The position numbers and the translations under genes are program-made. The notes below the pieces were generated by a model. The model did no database searches. It saw nothing but the letters and a program-made list of their open reading frames with translations, and was not told the origin of the DNA. This document shows positions 51,121 through 59,949 of a DNA stretch of 64,000 nt, one piece after another. Every line of letters begins with the position of its first letter. The first letter of the stretch is position 1. The stretch comes from Marinicellulosiphila megalodicopiae (lineage in GTDB: Bacteria > Pseudomonadota > Gammaproteobacteria > Pseudomonadales > Natronospirillaceae): contig NZ_AP023087.1 of the NCBI RefSeq assembly GCF_045862395.1, positions 1,426,001 to 1,490,000 of the forward strand, read 5' to 3'.

Positions 51121-53153
51121 TGATAAGTTTAAAGAAGGCGAGTATTGGGATTTTCAGTTGTTTGTGTATTAGCGTTTCTGCATTTGCGGCAAAAACAACA
51201 CAGGAATTTTTTGATTTTTCAAAGCAAAATGCCCCAATAGATACCTTGATGTATATTCAATCGAGCTTTTCCAAAAATAATTTAGATCAAACAATTGAAA
51301 ATTTAAACGACGAGCGTGTTTTTCATAATGAACAGTTGTCTGAATTAACTAAGTTTTATAGAAGTATATTGTTAGATATGAAAAATTATATTTCTAACGA
51401 TCAATTAAATCAGTTAATTCAAGATTATGGTTTTACCCAGACTATCGATTATGCAGTTTACTTTGAAGGTCCTGCTCCTGTTTTGCATATATCACTGAAT
51501 GATGCCAATAAATTTTCAAATAAAGTTCAGGAAAATTTAAAAAAAAATGAAATAACTTTTACAAATAGAAAAATTAAAGGGCGTGATTTTTTAGTATCGG
51601 ATATCCTCTTAAAAAACGTTGATGTGATGAATGTAATATACATTCAGGAATCAGTTGCAACATTTGCTGTTATTCCTAAAAACTATAGCGATGAACAAAT
51701 ATTAAATGTAATGGGGGTGATAAAAGGTGAACATAGTTTATATACACAACAAACCATAACTGTAATGGAGAATAAATACGGTTATAAAGACGTTTCTTCA
51801 GGGTTTTTTAATATCAAACAAATAGCTCAAACACTTTTTGGAAAAAATGAAAGCATTAGTAGTGAATTTTTATTCGGTATTGATAAAAAAATTGATAGCC
51901 AATTAAGCCAAGATTGTAAAAATGAAATACTGACATTAATAGATACTACGCCAATATTTATGTTTGGATATAAGCAAAACTCGCTATCGGCTACCAATAT
52001 GTCTTTTGATGTTTCAGGATTATTTGAAATCAATGAATCTTCTTTAAGAAATGAGCTGAGTTCATTAAGTGGGCATTTAATGCCGATTAATCCAGATGCT
52101 GCGTTTTCACTTTCAGTTGGTTTGAATATTAATAATTTAATATCAACTGCAACTGCATGGCAACAACGAGCTAAAAATACTAAATATAAATGTAACGCTC
52201 TAGCAAATATTATGACGGTGCTAGCAGATGAGTCTTATTTACAATTTGTAGCGCTATTAAGTACGGTACAAAGTATAAAAGGTCTGCATGTTTCTTTTTA
52301 TGACTTAGATCTTTCTGAATTTTTAATTGGGAAAATGAAAACCGATATGCTTGTAAGTGTGACAAGTGAGTATCCACAATTATTATTGTTATTAAGTAAA
52401 ACCGTACCGTTTTTATCTAATATTAAAATTCCAATGGATGGCAGTTCAACAATTGTACCCACTTCTATTAACTTTGATCCACCTTTAAAAGCTTCGATGC
52501 AAGGCAAACATATTTTTGTTTATTCAGGTGACCAGTCTGAGCAATATGTGTCTCAATTAGCCAATGTTAAAATTAATAAACAAGGAATCACTAACGCCTC
52601 TGTGGATTATGTAAAATTTACAGATGTCTATTTGAATAATTTACAATATATTGCTCAAAGCTCAAATAAATCTCAAAGTAAATGCATTGACGAGTATAAA
52701 AATTTTCTAGATTTTAAAAACTTAGAAGCTAAAATGGGATTTGAATTTAAAGCAGACAATCAAGGAGTGTTCAGTGATTTAAATATGAGCACCAATAATG
52801 AAATTGTATTTGATTCGATCAAAACTGGTAAGTTAGATGTGATGCATTTAAATACAGCTTGTCAGTGGGAAATTCTTGGTAAAGAAACATTTAATAAAGA
52901 TAACACCGGTGGATATCAAGTCAAAGATTCAAACAATCAATGTGATTTATCAGTTGTTGAATACTCATGGAGTATCAATGAAAATGCAATTGATATTGTC
53001 GAACATAAAAGTCAATCTCGCGAACATTGCCAGCAAGAATTACAAGCGAGTGAAAATAATCAATACAGTTGTTTATTATTAGAAAGCACACAGGACGGAT
53101 TTATTTGTTATGTTCAAAAAGACGGGATTGTGGATTTATATAGGTATCAATAG
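51120..53153 (+). CDS. Large exported protein of unknown function (paralogue of 53652)
   Basis: 677 residues with a cleavable signal peptide ('IGIFSCLCISVSAFA'). The mature start 'FFDFSKQNAPIDTLMYIQS' resembles 'TMRQHAPAHTLMYLES' in the gene at 53652, and the similarity continues ('IDTTPIFMFGYKQNSL' vs 'IKTTPKIVFGAKNIVL'; 'SLSGHLMPINPDAAFSLSVG' vs 'TLNGHIPEYVNSTDAMFSFY'; 'HIFVYSGDQSEQ' vs 'AIVAYSGDQSQ'). The 'P.DTLMY' opening recalls DUF3352-type proteins, but this is weak. Paired Cys residues are common in the last third, fitting a periplasmic disulfide-bonded protein. ATG shares its A with the previous stop. Confidence 0.68.
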   Translation: MISLKKASIGIFSCLCISVSAFAAKTTQEFFDFSKQNAPIDTLMYIQSSFSKNNLDQTIENLNDERVFHNEQLSELTKFYRSILLDMKNYISNDQLNQLIQDYGFTQTIDYAVYFEGPAPVLHISLNDANKFSNKVQENLKKNEITFTNRKIKGRDFLVSDILLKNVDVMNVIYIQESVATFAVIPKNYSDEQILNVMGVIKGEHSLYTQQTITVMENKYGYKDVSSGFFNIKQIAQTLFGKNESISSEFLFGIDKKIDSQLSQDCKNEILTLIDTTPIFMFGYKQNSLSATNMSFDVSGLFEINESSLRNELSSLSGHLMPINPDAAFSLSVGLNINNLISTATAWQQRAKNTKYKCNALANIMTVLADESYLQFVALLSTVQSIKGLHVSFYDLDLSEFLIGKMKTDMLVSVTSEYPQLLLLLSKTVPFLSNIKIPMDGSSTIVPTSINFDPPLKASMQGKHIFVYSGDQSEQYVSQLANVKINKQGITNASVDYVKFTDVYLNNLQYIAQSSNKSQSKCIDEYKNFLDFKNLEAKMGFEFKADNQGVFSDLNMSTNNEIVFDSIKTGKLDVMHLNTACQWEILGKETFNKDNTGGYQVKDSNNQCDLSVVEYSWSINENAIDIVEHKSQSREHCQQELQASENNQYSCLLLESTQDGFICYVQKDGIVDLYRYQ

Positions 53154-53633
53154 ATGTTTCATATCGAAAAAGTAAATTATGAAGATGCAAAGCAAGCAGA
53201 AGAGTTATTGTTTCTATTAAATGAATACGCAATGGATGTTATGGGCGGCGGGGAGCCAATTTCAGCTTACTGTCGAATCCATTTAATTGATCAGCTTAGA
53301 AAAAATGATTCTGCAGTTTCATTTATTCTGTACGATGAAAAAAAAGCAATTGGTTTTGCAAATTGTTTTATGGGATTTTCAACGTTTGCCTGTAAGCCAT
53401 TATTAAATATCCATGATTTTGCTGTAATAGGAGATTACCGAGGTAAGCACTTAAGTCAAAAATTATTACATGAAATAGAGCAATACTCTGATTTAAAAGG
53501 TTGCTGCAAAATAACATTAGAAGTATTAGAAAATAACGTAGCAGCTAAAAAAGCCTATTTAAATTACGGATTTAAAGGTTACGAATTATTAGAAGACAGT
53601 GGGCCAGCTGAATTTTGGCAAAAAATAATTTAA
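53154..53633 (+). CDS. GNAT-family N-acetyltransferase
   Basis: 159 residues with the GNAT fold: 'FILYDEKKAIGFANCFMGFS' (strands 2-3), 'NIHDFAVIGDYRGKHLSQKLLHEIEQ' containing the acetyl-CoA-binding R/Q-x-x-G-x-G/A-like loop ('DYRGKHL'), and 'KITLEVLENNVAAKKAYLNYGFKGYEL' (typical C-terminal motif). Transfers an acyl group from CoA to an amine; the acceptor is unknown. Its ATG follows the previous stop with no gap, so it is co-translated within the operon of exported proteins, an odd setting for a cytosolic enzyme. Confidence 0.85.
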   Translation: MFHIEKVNYEDAKQAEELLFLLNEYAMDVMGGGEPISAYCRIHLIDQLRKNDSAVSFILYDEKKAIGFANCFMGFSTFACKPLLNIHDFAVIGDYRGKHLSQKLLHEIEQYSDLKGCCKITLEVLENNVAAKKAYLNYGFKGYELLEDSGPAEFWQKII

Positions 53634-53651
53634 ACAATAACGAGAAAAAAC

Positions 53652-55754
53652 ATGAAAAAAATGAAAATATTAGGAATCGTATTAATTATCGCTGTATTTG
53701 GATATGTAGTAGGTGCTCGTTATACAAACGACTCTAAAAATGTATTAAATACCATGCGTCAACATGCACCTGCACATACATTAATGTATTTAGAGAGTCA
53801 GTCTAATTCTGCATTTATAGAATTTATGGATCAATATATAGAAACCATCAATCAATTAATCCCTGAATTAACTGAGCAACTAGATACTTCTCTCATGCCA
53901 GAAAAATTAGCTGAATTTTATAGTGGTTATTTTGAATTATTCAGTACTTTATCTAAAGATGGTATGGCTGGAATGTATGAGAAATTTTCCATTGCATTAG
54001 ATGGATACAGTGTATTTTATTTAGATGGTTTAATGCCTGTCATGCATGTTGAAATTATCGATAAAGAAAAATTCGAAATGACTTTTAACGAATTTTCAAA
54101 ATCTTTGCAATCTATTACTGTGGCATCAGTAAACGTAAAGGCTTGGCCAATTCCTGGTACCGATTTAAAAGTGGTAATTCATAACAATGAACAATTCGTT
54201 ACCATTGCTTTGATTGATGATAAATTTGATGAACAACGAAAAGCCAAAATATTAGCACTCACAGCAGAGGAACAATCTATTATTGATACTAAAGAGCTTG
54301 TGCGTATTAATGAGCAATATCAATATAATATGGTTCAAGGCTTTATTAATATTGAACAAATTGTTGCTTCTTTATTAGGAGAAAATTTAAACGTTGAGCA
54401 AGATATTAATGCATTTGGTTTTGACAGGTTAGATAGCATCAATGCTTCAATTAGCAATGAATGTAAAAATGAATATTTACAAATTATTAAAACGACACCT
54501 AAAATTGTTTTTGGAGCAAAAAACATTGTTTTGACTCAAGATAATTTAACAATGGATTTTAATTCAACATTAGAAATTCATAATTTGGAATTAGCTCAAA
54601 GTTTAATGACGTTAAATGGACATATTCCAGAATATGTGAATTCGACGGATGCGATGTTCAGTTTTTATTACGCATCTGAACTTTCCAATGTGGTGGGTTT
54701 TATGAATAAATGGGTTCCAGTATTAAGTTCAAGCACTTTTGAATGCGATCATTTATTAACCTTGCAAGAAAATGTGTCCCCTTCTTTAATTTCAAAAGCT
54801 GCATTAGGCATGCAAATGGTTAAAACAATTAAATCAATTGGCGGTACTTTATTTAATGCAGACTTGGGTAAAATGAATGACTTTAAAGGTTTGGATGCAT
54901 TAGTGTCTGTTCATTCTTCAGATCCTAAAAATTTAGCATTATTAGCTTCGAATGTTCCGCAATTGCAAGGAGTGAAAATCAGCCAAACTCCCGCTGAAAT
55001 TCCTTTAATGAGCATGATGTTTTCAGATGAAGAAGCATTTGTACAAATAGCTGGTAATGCAATTGTTGCTTATTCAGGCGATCAATCACAATTATTAGTT
55101 GAACAAATAAGCGCTGAATCTTTAAATCAAAATGGCCTAATAGCGATGCGTATTGATTATGCCGATTATATGGATTTGATGATGGGCGCAATATATAGCG
55201 GAAATTTAAGTGGTGTATTAAGTGCTGATCAATGTTTGAACTCTTACAAAAGCATGAGTTTAATGAAAGATTTCATAGGTTATATGACAATGAATTTCGC
55301 ATTTAGCGAAAATGGCTTTGAAATGAATTATTCTTTGGAATATAACAAAGTGCAATTACAAGACAGAATTGAACCAGGCACTTATGAGCTAACGATTTTT
55401 GATGATTGTTCTTGGACCGATCCAGATAAAGAAATAATTCATTCAAATGGGACTGGATATTATGAAGTAACCGAAATTGATGAGTACAGTGATGAGTCTT
55501 GTATCATCATTCAGGCCGATTACAATTGGACCCAAGAGAATAATAGTTTTAAATACACAGAAACTAATTATGAGTATCGTGATTATTGCGAAGATGAGTT
55601 CATAAAAGAGGACGTTAGTGTGCTTGAATCTTACGATTGTGAAATATACAAAATTAATGCAAGCGGGTTTGAATGTACCTATTATGATGAAGAATATGAC
55701 ATGCGTTCTTTATATCGATATCGTTTAATGGACAAGGAAATACAAACTCAATAA
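53652..55754 (+). CDS. Large exported or membrane-anchored protein of unknown function (paralogue of 51120)
   Basis: 700 residues. N-terminal hydrophobic segment 'MKILGIVLIIAVFGYVVGARY' may be a signal anchor. The body is homologous along its length to the gene at 51120 (shared segments listed there), while the acidic, Cys- and Tyr-rich C-terminal part ('DYNWTQENNSFKYTETNYEYRDYCEDEF') echoes 'VEYSWSINENAIDIVEHKSQSREHC' in the paralogue. ATG is preceded by aacgagaa. Followed by a terminator, so it ends the operon. No known family claimed. Confidence 0.68.
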   Translation: MKKMKILGIVLIIAVFGYVVGARYTNDSKNVLNTMRQHAPAHTLMYLESQSNSAFIEFMDQYIETINQLIPELTEQLDTSLMPEKLAEFYSGYFELFSTLSKDGMAGMYEKFSIALDGYSVFYLDGLMPVMHVEIIDKEKFEMTFNEFSKSLQSITVASVNVKAWPIPGTDLKVVIHNNEQFVTIALIDDKFDEQRKAKILALTAEEQSIIDTKELVRINEQYQYNMVQGFINIEQIVASLLGENLNVEQDINAFGFDRLDSINASISNECKNEYLQIIKTTPKIVFGAKNIVLTQDNLTMDFNSTLEIHNLELAQSLMTLNGHIPEYVNSTDAMFSFYYASELSNVVGFMNKWVPVLSSSTFECDHLLTLQENVSPSLISKAALGMQMVKTIKSIGGTLFNADLGKMNDFKGLDALVSVHSSDPKNLALLASNVPQLQGVKISQTPAEIPLMSMMFSDEEAFVQIAGNAIVAYSGDQSQLLVEQISAESLNQNGLIAMRIDYADYMDLMMGAIYSGNLSGVLSADQCLNSYKSMSLMKDFIGYMTMNFAFSENGFEMNYSLEYNKVQLQDRIEPGTYELTIFDDCSWTDPDKEIIHSNGTGYYEVTEIDEYSDESCIIIQADYNWTQENNSFKYTETNYEYRDYCEDEFIKEDVSVLESYDCEIYKINASGFECTYYDEEYDMRSLYRYRLMDKEIQTQ

Positions 55755-55777
55755 ATTAGAGTTAAATAAATAAACGA

Positions 55778-55807
55778 GCAGGCTTAGAAATAAGACCTGC
55801 TTTTTTT
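55778..55807 (+). terminator. Terminator of the unknown exported-protein operon
   Basis: agcaggctta / taagacctgct with loop gaaa and seven T. Confidence 0.85.
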
Positions 55808-55947
55808 ATACCTTGAATTTATATTAAAGCTGGTTTTGAGCTTAGAGTTTAGTAAAGATAAAATAGAATAACAAAAACATACTAATTATTTCATAATCTT
55901 TCGCATGTACTACACTTTATATATGGTCGTTTTTAACAAAAATTTAT

Positions 55948-57717
55948 ATGAAATTAGGGGCTGAATTGGAATATATTGAAGATAGTGATTATAAACAATT
56001 AGTGAAATCATCAAAGTTAAATAAAGTGCATTGGTTTATTATTAGTTTTTCTTTGATTCTCACTCTTTTTGTTTGGCAATTTTTAAAGTTTCAAGTTGAA
56101 ATTCGTAAAGCTGATAAATTCAGTCTTTATGCGGATCAAACTATTTTATTAATAGAAGAGCGTTTAAATTTATATAAAAATGCACTCACAAGCGCAAAGA
56201 CCTTTGTAGACAATGCCGGAAAGAGTTTCGATCACTCTAAATGGCAGGAATTTTCAAATATCTTAAAAATAGAAGAAAACTATCCCGGTGTGAATGGAAT
56301 AGGGGTGATTTTTAAAATTAATGAAGACAATCTCGATGCGTTTACAAAACAACAGCAACAAACACGTCCATATTTTGGGGTTTATCCTAATACTGAATCG
56401 AAAGAAAAATGGCCAATTACGTTTATTGAACCAGAACTTCCAAATTTTAAAGCGATAGGGCTTGATGTTTCTTTTGAAAAAAATAGGTTGGCGGGTGTAA
56501 AGAAAGCAGTTGAAACGGGGCAGCCGACTATAAGTGGCCCTATTGTGCTTGTTCAGGATGCCAAACAAACACCAGGGTTTTTATTTTATGTGCCTTTTTA
56601 TAAAGACGGGCTGACGTATAACTCCAAACAAATGCGTGAAGACAATGTTTTGGGGGTGGTTTATGCCCCGTTTATTATGAGTGACTTAATGATCGGGTCT
56701 ATTTCTCATGATAATTTATTTGTAAGCTTCGCTATTTTAGATGGTGATGATGTGTTGTATCAAGATGAGAATTTACCTACTGCTCATGAAGCCTTTTTAA
56801 CAAAGAGTATAACTAAAAATGTGTTTGGCAGACAGTGGGTATTTAGTGTTACAACAAATGATAGTTTTGAAAATTCGAACACCAATAATCAACCATTATT
56901 TGTTTTGATAGGTGGGTTGATAATTAATATTTTATTATTTTTATTATTTATATTTTTAGCAAAATCTAACAAGCTTGCATTAAGTTATGCCGATTCCGCA
57001 TTAAAAAAATTGAATGAAAAAACAGTGATGCTAGAGAACTCAAATCACGATCTTGAGCAGTTTTCATATGTGGCCTCTCATGATTTAAAGTCTCCTATAA
57101 ATAGTATTAATCAAATTGGACAGTGGCTAGAAGAAGACTGTGGCGATATTTTACCTGATAAATCTAAGGAGCATTTAAAGCTGTTACGATCTCGTACTGC
57201 CCGCATGATGAAGTTACTTGATGATATTTTGAACTACTCAAGAATCAAACAAATTAATTCTGATTATGGGGAGGTTAATTTGCGTGAATTTGTGGAAGAT
57301 ATTTTAAGTGTGTATGACTTAAAGGAGCGATACGTTATTGATGTGGAGAATAAAAGTATTTTCGTACAAAAATCCCCATTAGAAATTATCTTAAGAAATT
57401 TAATAACTAACTCAATTAAACATCATGACCAAGACCATGGAACGATCGTCATCCATCACGAACTTTCAAGCTTAAACCATCATGTTTTTACTGTGAGTGA
57501 TGATGGACCTGGAATACCTGAAGATTTATACGATAAAGCACTTGAAATGTTCCAAACTTTAAAATCAAGAGATAAAGTGGAAGGAAGTGGGATGGGGTTG
57601 ACGATGATTCAAAAAATCATTTCTCAAAATAAAGGAACCTTTGAGCTGCTTCAAAATAAACCTAATGGGTTAGTTGTTAAATTTTCATTACCCAATCAAA
57701 TTGAGGATAAAGCATGA
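55948..57717 (+). CDS. Sensor histidine kinase with CHASE domain
   Basis: 589 residues: helix 1 ('VHWFIISFSLILTLFVWQFL', about 28-47); periplasmic CHASE sensor (about 80-300, with 'YPGVNGIGVIFKINEDN' and 'GLDVSFEKNRLAGVKKAVETGQPTISGPI'); helix 2 ('LFVLIGGLIINILLFLLFIFLA'); coiled coil; HisKA with phospho-acceptor His378 in 'SHDLKSPIN'; HATPase with 'NLITNSIKHH' (N box), 'DDGPGIPEDL' (G1) and 'GSGMGLTMIQKII' (G2). Cognate receivers are the next two genes. No strong ribosome site was seen before the ATG. The module (CHASE kinase, single receiver, receiver-GGDEF-EAL) suggests that an external small molecule controls c-di-GMP (inference). Confidence 0.92.
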   Translation: MKLGAELEYIEDSDYKQLVKSSKLNKVHWFIISFSLILTLFVWQFLKFQVEIRKADKFSLYADQTILLIEERLNLYKNALTSAKTFVDNAGKSFDHSKWQEFSNILKIEENYPGVNGIGVIFKINEDNLDAFTKQQQQTRPYFGVYPNTESKEKWPITFIEPELPNFKAIGLDVSFEKNRLAGVKKAVETGQPTISGPIVLVQDAKQTPGFLFYVPFYKDGLTYNSKQMREDNVLGVVYAPFIMSDLMIGSISHDNLFVSFAILDGDDVLYQDENLPTAHEAFLTKSITKNVFGRQWVFSVTTNDSFENSNTNNQPLFVLIGGLIINILLFLLFIFLAKSNKLALSYADSALKKLNEKTVMLENSNHDLEQFSYVASHDLKSPINSINQIGQWLEEDCGDILPDKSKEHLKLLRSRTARMMKLLDDILNYSRIKQINSDYGEVNLREFVEDILSVYDLKERYVIDVENKSIFVQKSPLEIILRNLITNSIKHHDQDHGTIVIHHELSSLNHHVFTVSDDGPGIPEDLYDKALEMFQTLKSRDKVEGSGMGLTMIQKIISQNKGTFELLQNKPNGLVVKFSLPNQIEDKA

Positions 57718-58142
57718 ATACACCTGCACAAGAAGTCACATTGTTTCTAATTGAGGATGATGATGTTGATGCTATGATGATAGAACGTAGCTTCGAAAAA
57801 AACAAAATTGCCAACAAAATTGTAAGAGCGATTGATGGCGTGGATGCATTTGAGAAGTTAGAAAGTAATTTTGTTACTAATCCTTTTGTGATTTTACTGG
57901 ACTTACAAATGCCGCGTATGAATGGATTAGAATTTTTAACGAAACTTCGCGCAAATGATAAATACAGTGCTTTGGTGGTATTTGTATTAACCACTTCTGA
58001 AAATGAAAATGACATTCTAGCGTCATACAAACAGCATATTTCCGGTTATTTTGTAAAAGGTAAAGTAGGCGATAATTTTATAGATATTGTGAATACGTTA
58101 AATAGCTATTGGAAAATTGTACACCTTCCAAATCCCGTCTAA
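57714..58142 (+). CDS. Single-domain response regulator (Rcp1/CheY-like)
   Basis: 142-residue receiver. Acidic pocket 'IEDDDVDAMMIERSF', phospho-acceptor Asp63 in 'LLDLQMPRMNGLEFL', Thr in 'VLTTSENENDI' and Lys in 'GYFVKGK'. The sequence style ('LQMPRMNG', insert before 'FVILLDL') is of the Rcp1 type, usually paired with phytochrome-like or CHASE kinases. Overlaps the kinase stop by ATGA, so co-translated. With no output domain, it may act as a phosphate shuttle or interact directly with a partner protein. Confidence 0.92.
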   Translation: MNTPAQEVTLFLIEDDDVDAMMIERSFEKNKIANKIVRAIDGVDAFEKLESNFVTNPFVILLDLQMPRMNGLEFLTKLRANDKYSALVVFVLTTSENENDILASYKQHISGYFVKGKVGDNFIDIVNTLNSYWKIVHLPNPV

Positions 58143-58176
58143 GCTTAATATACTAATACTAAAAGGTTTTGTGTTA

Positions 58177-59904
58177 ATGAAAATATTAATTGTCGATGAC
58201 GACCCCGTTGACAGAGAACATATTTACCGTAATTTAAAATTTTCTGATTCTAATATGGATATTCAAGAGTCGGATGATTTAAACGATGCGCTGGAGCGTA
58301 TAAAAACCAATGAATTTGATGTGGTGTTATTGGATTATAATTTACCGCCTACTAATAGCTTAGAATTGATTTTAGAGACTAAAAATAATCATGCCATTGC
58401 AACTGTGCCTATTATCTCAATCAGTAATAGCTCAGATGAAAGCATTGCGCTTAAATGCATACAATCCGGTGCATTAGATTACTTAGTGAAATCTGAAATC
58501 AATTCATTTCGATTACATCGATCCATCATTAATGCTAAAGCTCGATTTCAACTTGAGCAAAAGCTATTAACGAGCTTTGAAAATGCTAAGGAGTTATCTG
58601 AGCACGATGCTTTGACGGGTCTAGCTAATCGTTATATGTTTGATTTAACCTTAAAAAGTAATATACAGCTGCATTTTCGTGAAACTAAAAACCTGGCCTT
58701 GTTGTTTCTAGATTTGGACCATTTTAAATATATTAACGACGAACATGGGCATGATGTTGGGGATGTTTTTCTTATAGAGGTCGTGAAAAGGATGAACTCA
58801 TGTATACGCTCTAATGAGTTCTTAGCAAGGATAGGGGGGGATGAGTTTGCAATCACATTAACCAATTTATCAGACCCGCAATACGCAAATAAAGTCGCTT
58901 TACGTATTTTGGATTCATTAAATGATCCCATTCAAATTGGCGAGTTGTCATTACAAGCCAGTGTTAGCATTGGAATATCCGTATTTCCAAGAGACGGTAA
59001 CGATTCTCAGGATATATTAAAGCACGCGGATGTCGCTATGTATCGCTCCAAAAGTAAGGGGCGTAATCAACTTTCATTTTATGCTGAAAATATGCAAGAG
59101 GCATTTTTACAACAATATGAAATGACAAATAGATTAAAAAATGCATTAGTAAGTGATGAATTTCATCTTGTTTACCAGCCCGTTATCGATATGAAAAGTG
59201 CTGGTTTAGTTGGAGCTGAAGCGCTGTTAAGATGGAGTTATGATTCTAACGATATCAGCCCTGATATTTTTATACCGATCGCTGAAAAGTCAAAAACCAT
59301 CAATGAAATTGGTCAGTGGGTGTTAGATAACGCATTAAAGCAATTGTCGGTTTGGCATAAGATTGATAATTCAATGTTTATGTCGATTAATTTGTCGCCA
59401 ATTCAATTAAGTGATCAGAGTTTGATCCCTTTTATTAAAGCGTGTTTAGATAAGTATAAAATTAATCCTGAAAAAATTAAGTTAGAGCTTACAGAAACCG
59501 CTTTATTATTGGATAACGAAAAGAATCTATCTATGATTCAATCGTTAAAAAAACTCGGATGTTTAATTGCCCTTGATGATTTTGGCACAGGATACTCATC
59601 GGTGACGCACCTTTATTCTTTTCCAATTGATACGGTTAAAATTGATAAGTCTTTAATGCCTACGTTTTCTAAACACCCGGATACATTAAAGGTTACTAAA
59701 GGATTAGTGGCGATGATAAATTCATTGAATTTAGATATTACAGTAGAAGGGGTAGAAACGACGTATGATCTTAATTTTTGCCAAGGTTTAAATATTAATA
59801 ATATTCAAGGGTTTTATTATGACCAGCCGTTAGAGCCTGATGCGTTTAAAGATAAATATTTAATAAAAAGCAAATTTCATTATTTATTTAGCAGACATAA
59901 ATAG
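58177..59904 (+). CDS. Receiver-GGDEF-EAL cyclic-di-GMP signalling protein
   Basis: 575 residues: receiver with Asp53 in 'VVLLDYNLPP'; diguanylate cyclase domain with intact 'GGDEF' at 220-224 and 'FLDLDHFKYINDEHGHDVGD'; phosphodiesterase domain with 'EAL' at 348-350, 'SINLSPIQLS', 'LELTETALL', 'ALDDFGTGYSSVTHLYSFPIDTVKID' and 'VEGVET'. All catalytic residues that I can check for both domains are present, so it may make and break c-di-GMP, with the balance set by receiver phosphorylation. ATG 58177 is used because it begins directly with the receiver ('MKILIVDDD'); the longer frame from 58117 overlaps the previous gene. Last gene of the signalling operon. Confidence 0.92.
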   Translation: MKILIVDDDPVDREHIYRNLKFSDSNMDIQESDDLNDALERIKTNEFDVVLLDYNLPPTNSLELILETKNNHAIATVPIISISNSSDESIALKCIQSGALDYLVKSEINSFRLHRSIINAKARFQLEQKLLTSFENAKELSEHDALTGLANRYMFDLTLKSNIQLHFRETKNLALLFLDLDHFKYINDEHGHDVGDVFLIEVVKRMNSCIRSNEFLARIGGDEFAITLTNLSDPQYANKVALRILDSLNDPIQIGELSLQASVSIGISVFPRDGNDSQDILKHADVAMYRSKSKGRNQLSFYAENMQEAFLQQYEMTNRLKNALVSDEFHLVYQPVIDMKSAGLVGAEALLRWSYDSNDISPDIFIPIAEKSKTINEIGQWVLDNALKQLSVWHKIDNSMFMSINLSPIQLSDQSLIPFIKACLDKYKINPEKIKLELTETALLLDNEKNLSMIQSLKKLGCLIALDDFGTGYSSVTHLYSFPIDTVKIDKSLMPTFSKHPDTLKVTKGLVAMINSLNLDITVEGVETTYDLNFCQGLNINNIQGFYYDQPLEPDAFKDKYLIKSKFHYLFSRHK

Positions 59905-59930
59905 TGGGTTAACGAGCACTATTTATGTCT
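59893..59930. terminator. Convergent hairpin between the GGDEF-EAL gene and hemN
   Basis: Perfect 14-bp stem agacataaatagtg / cactatttatgtct with a 10-base loop; it overlaps the stop codon of the GGDEF-EAL gene. There is no strong T-run, so the terminator function is less sure than the structure. Confidence 0.6.
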
Positions 59931-59949
59931 TAGTTTAAACGGTCTCTAA

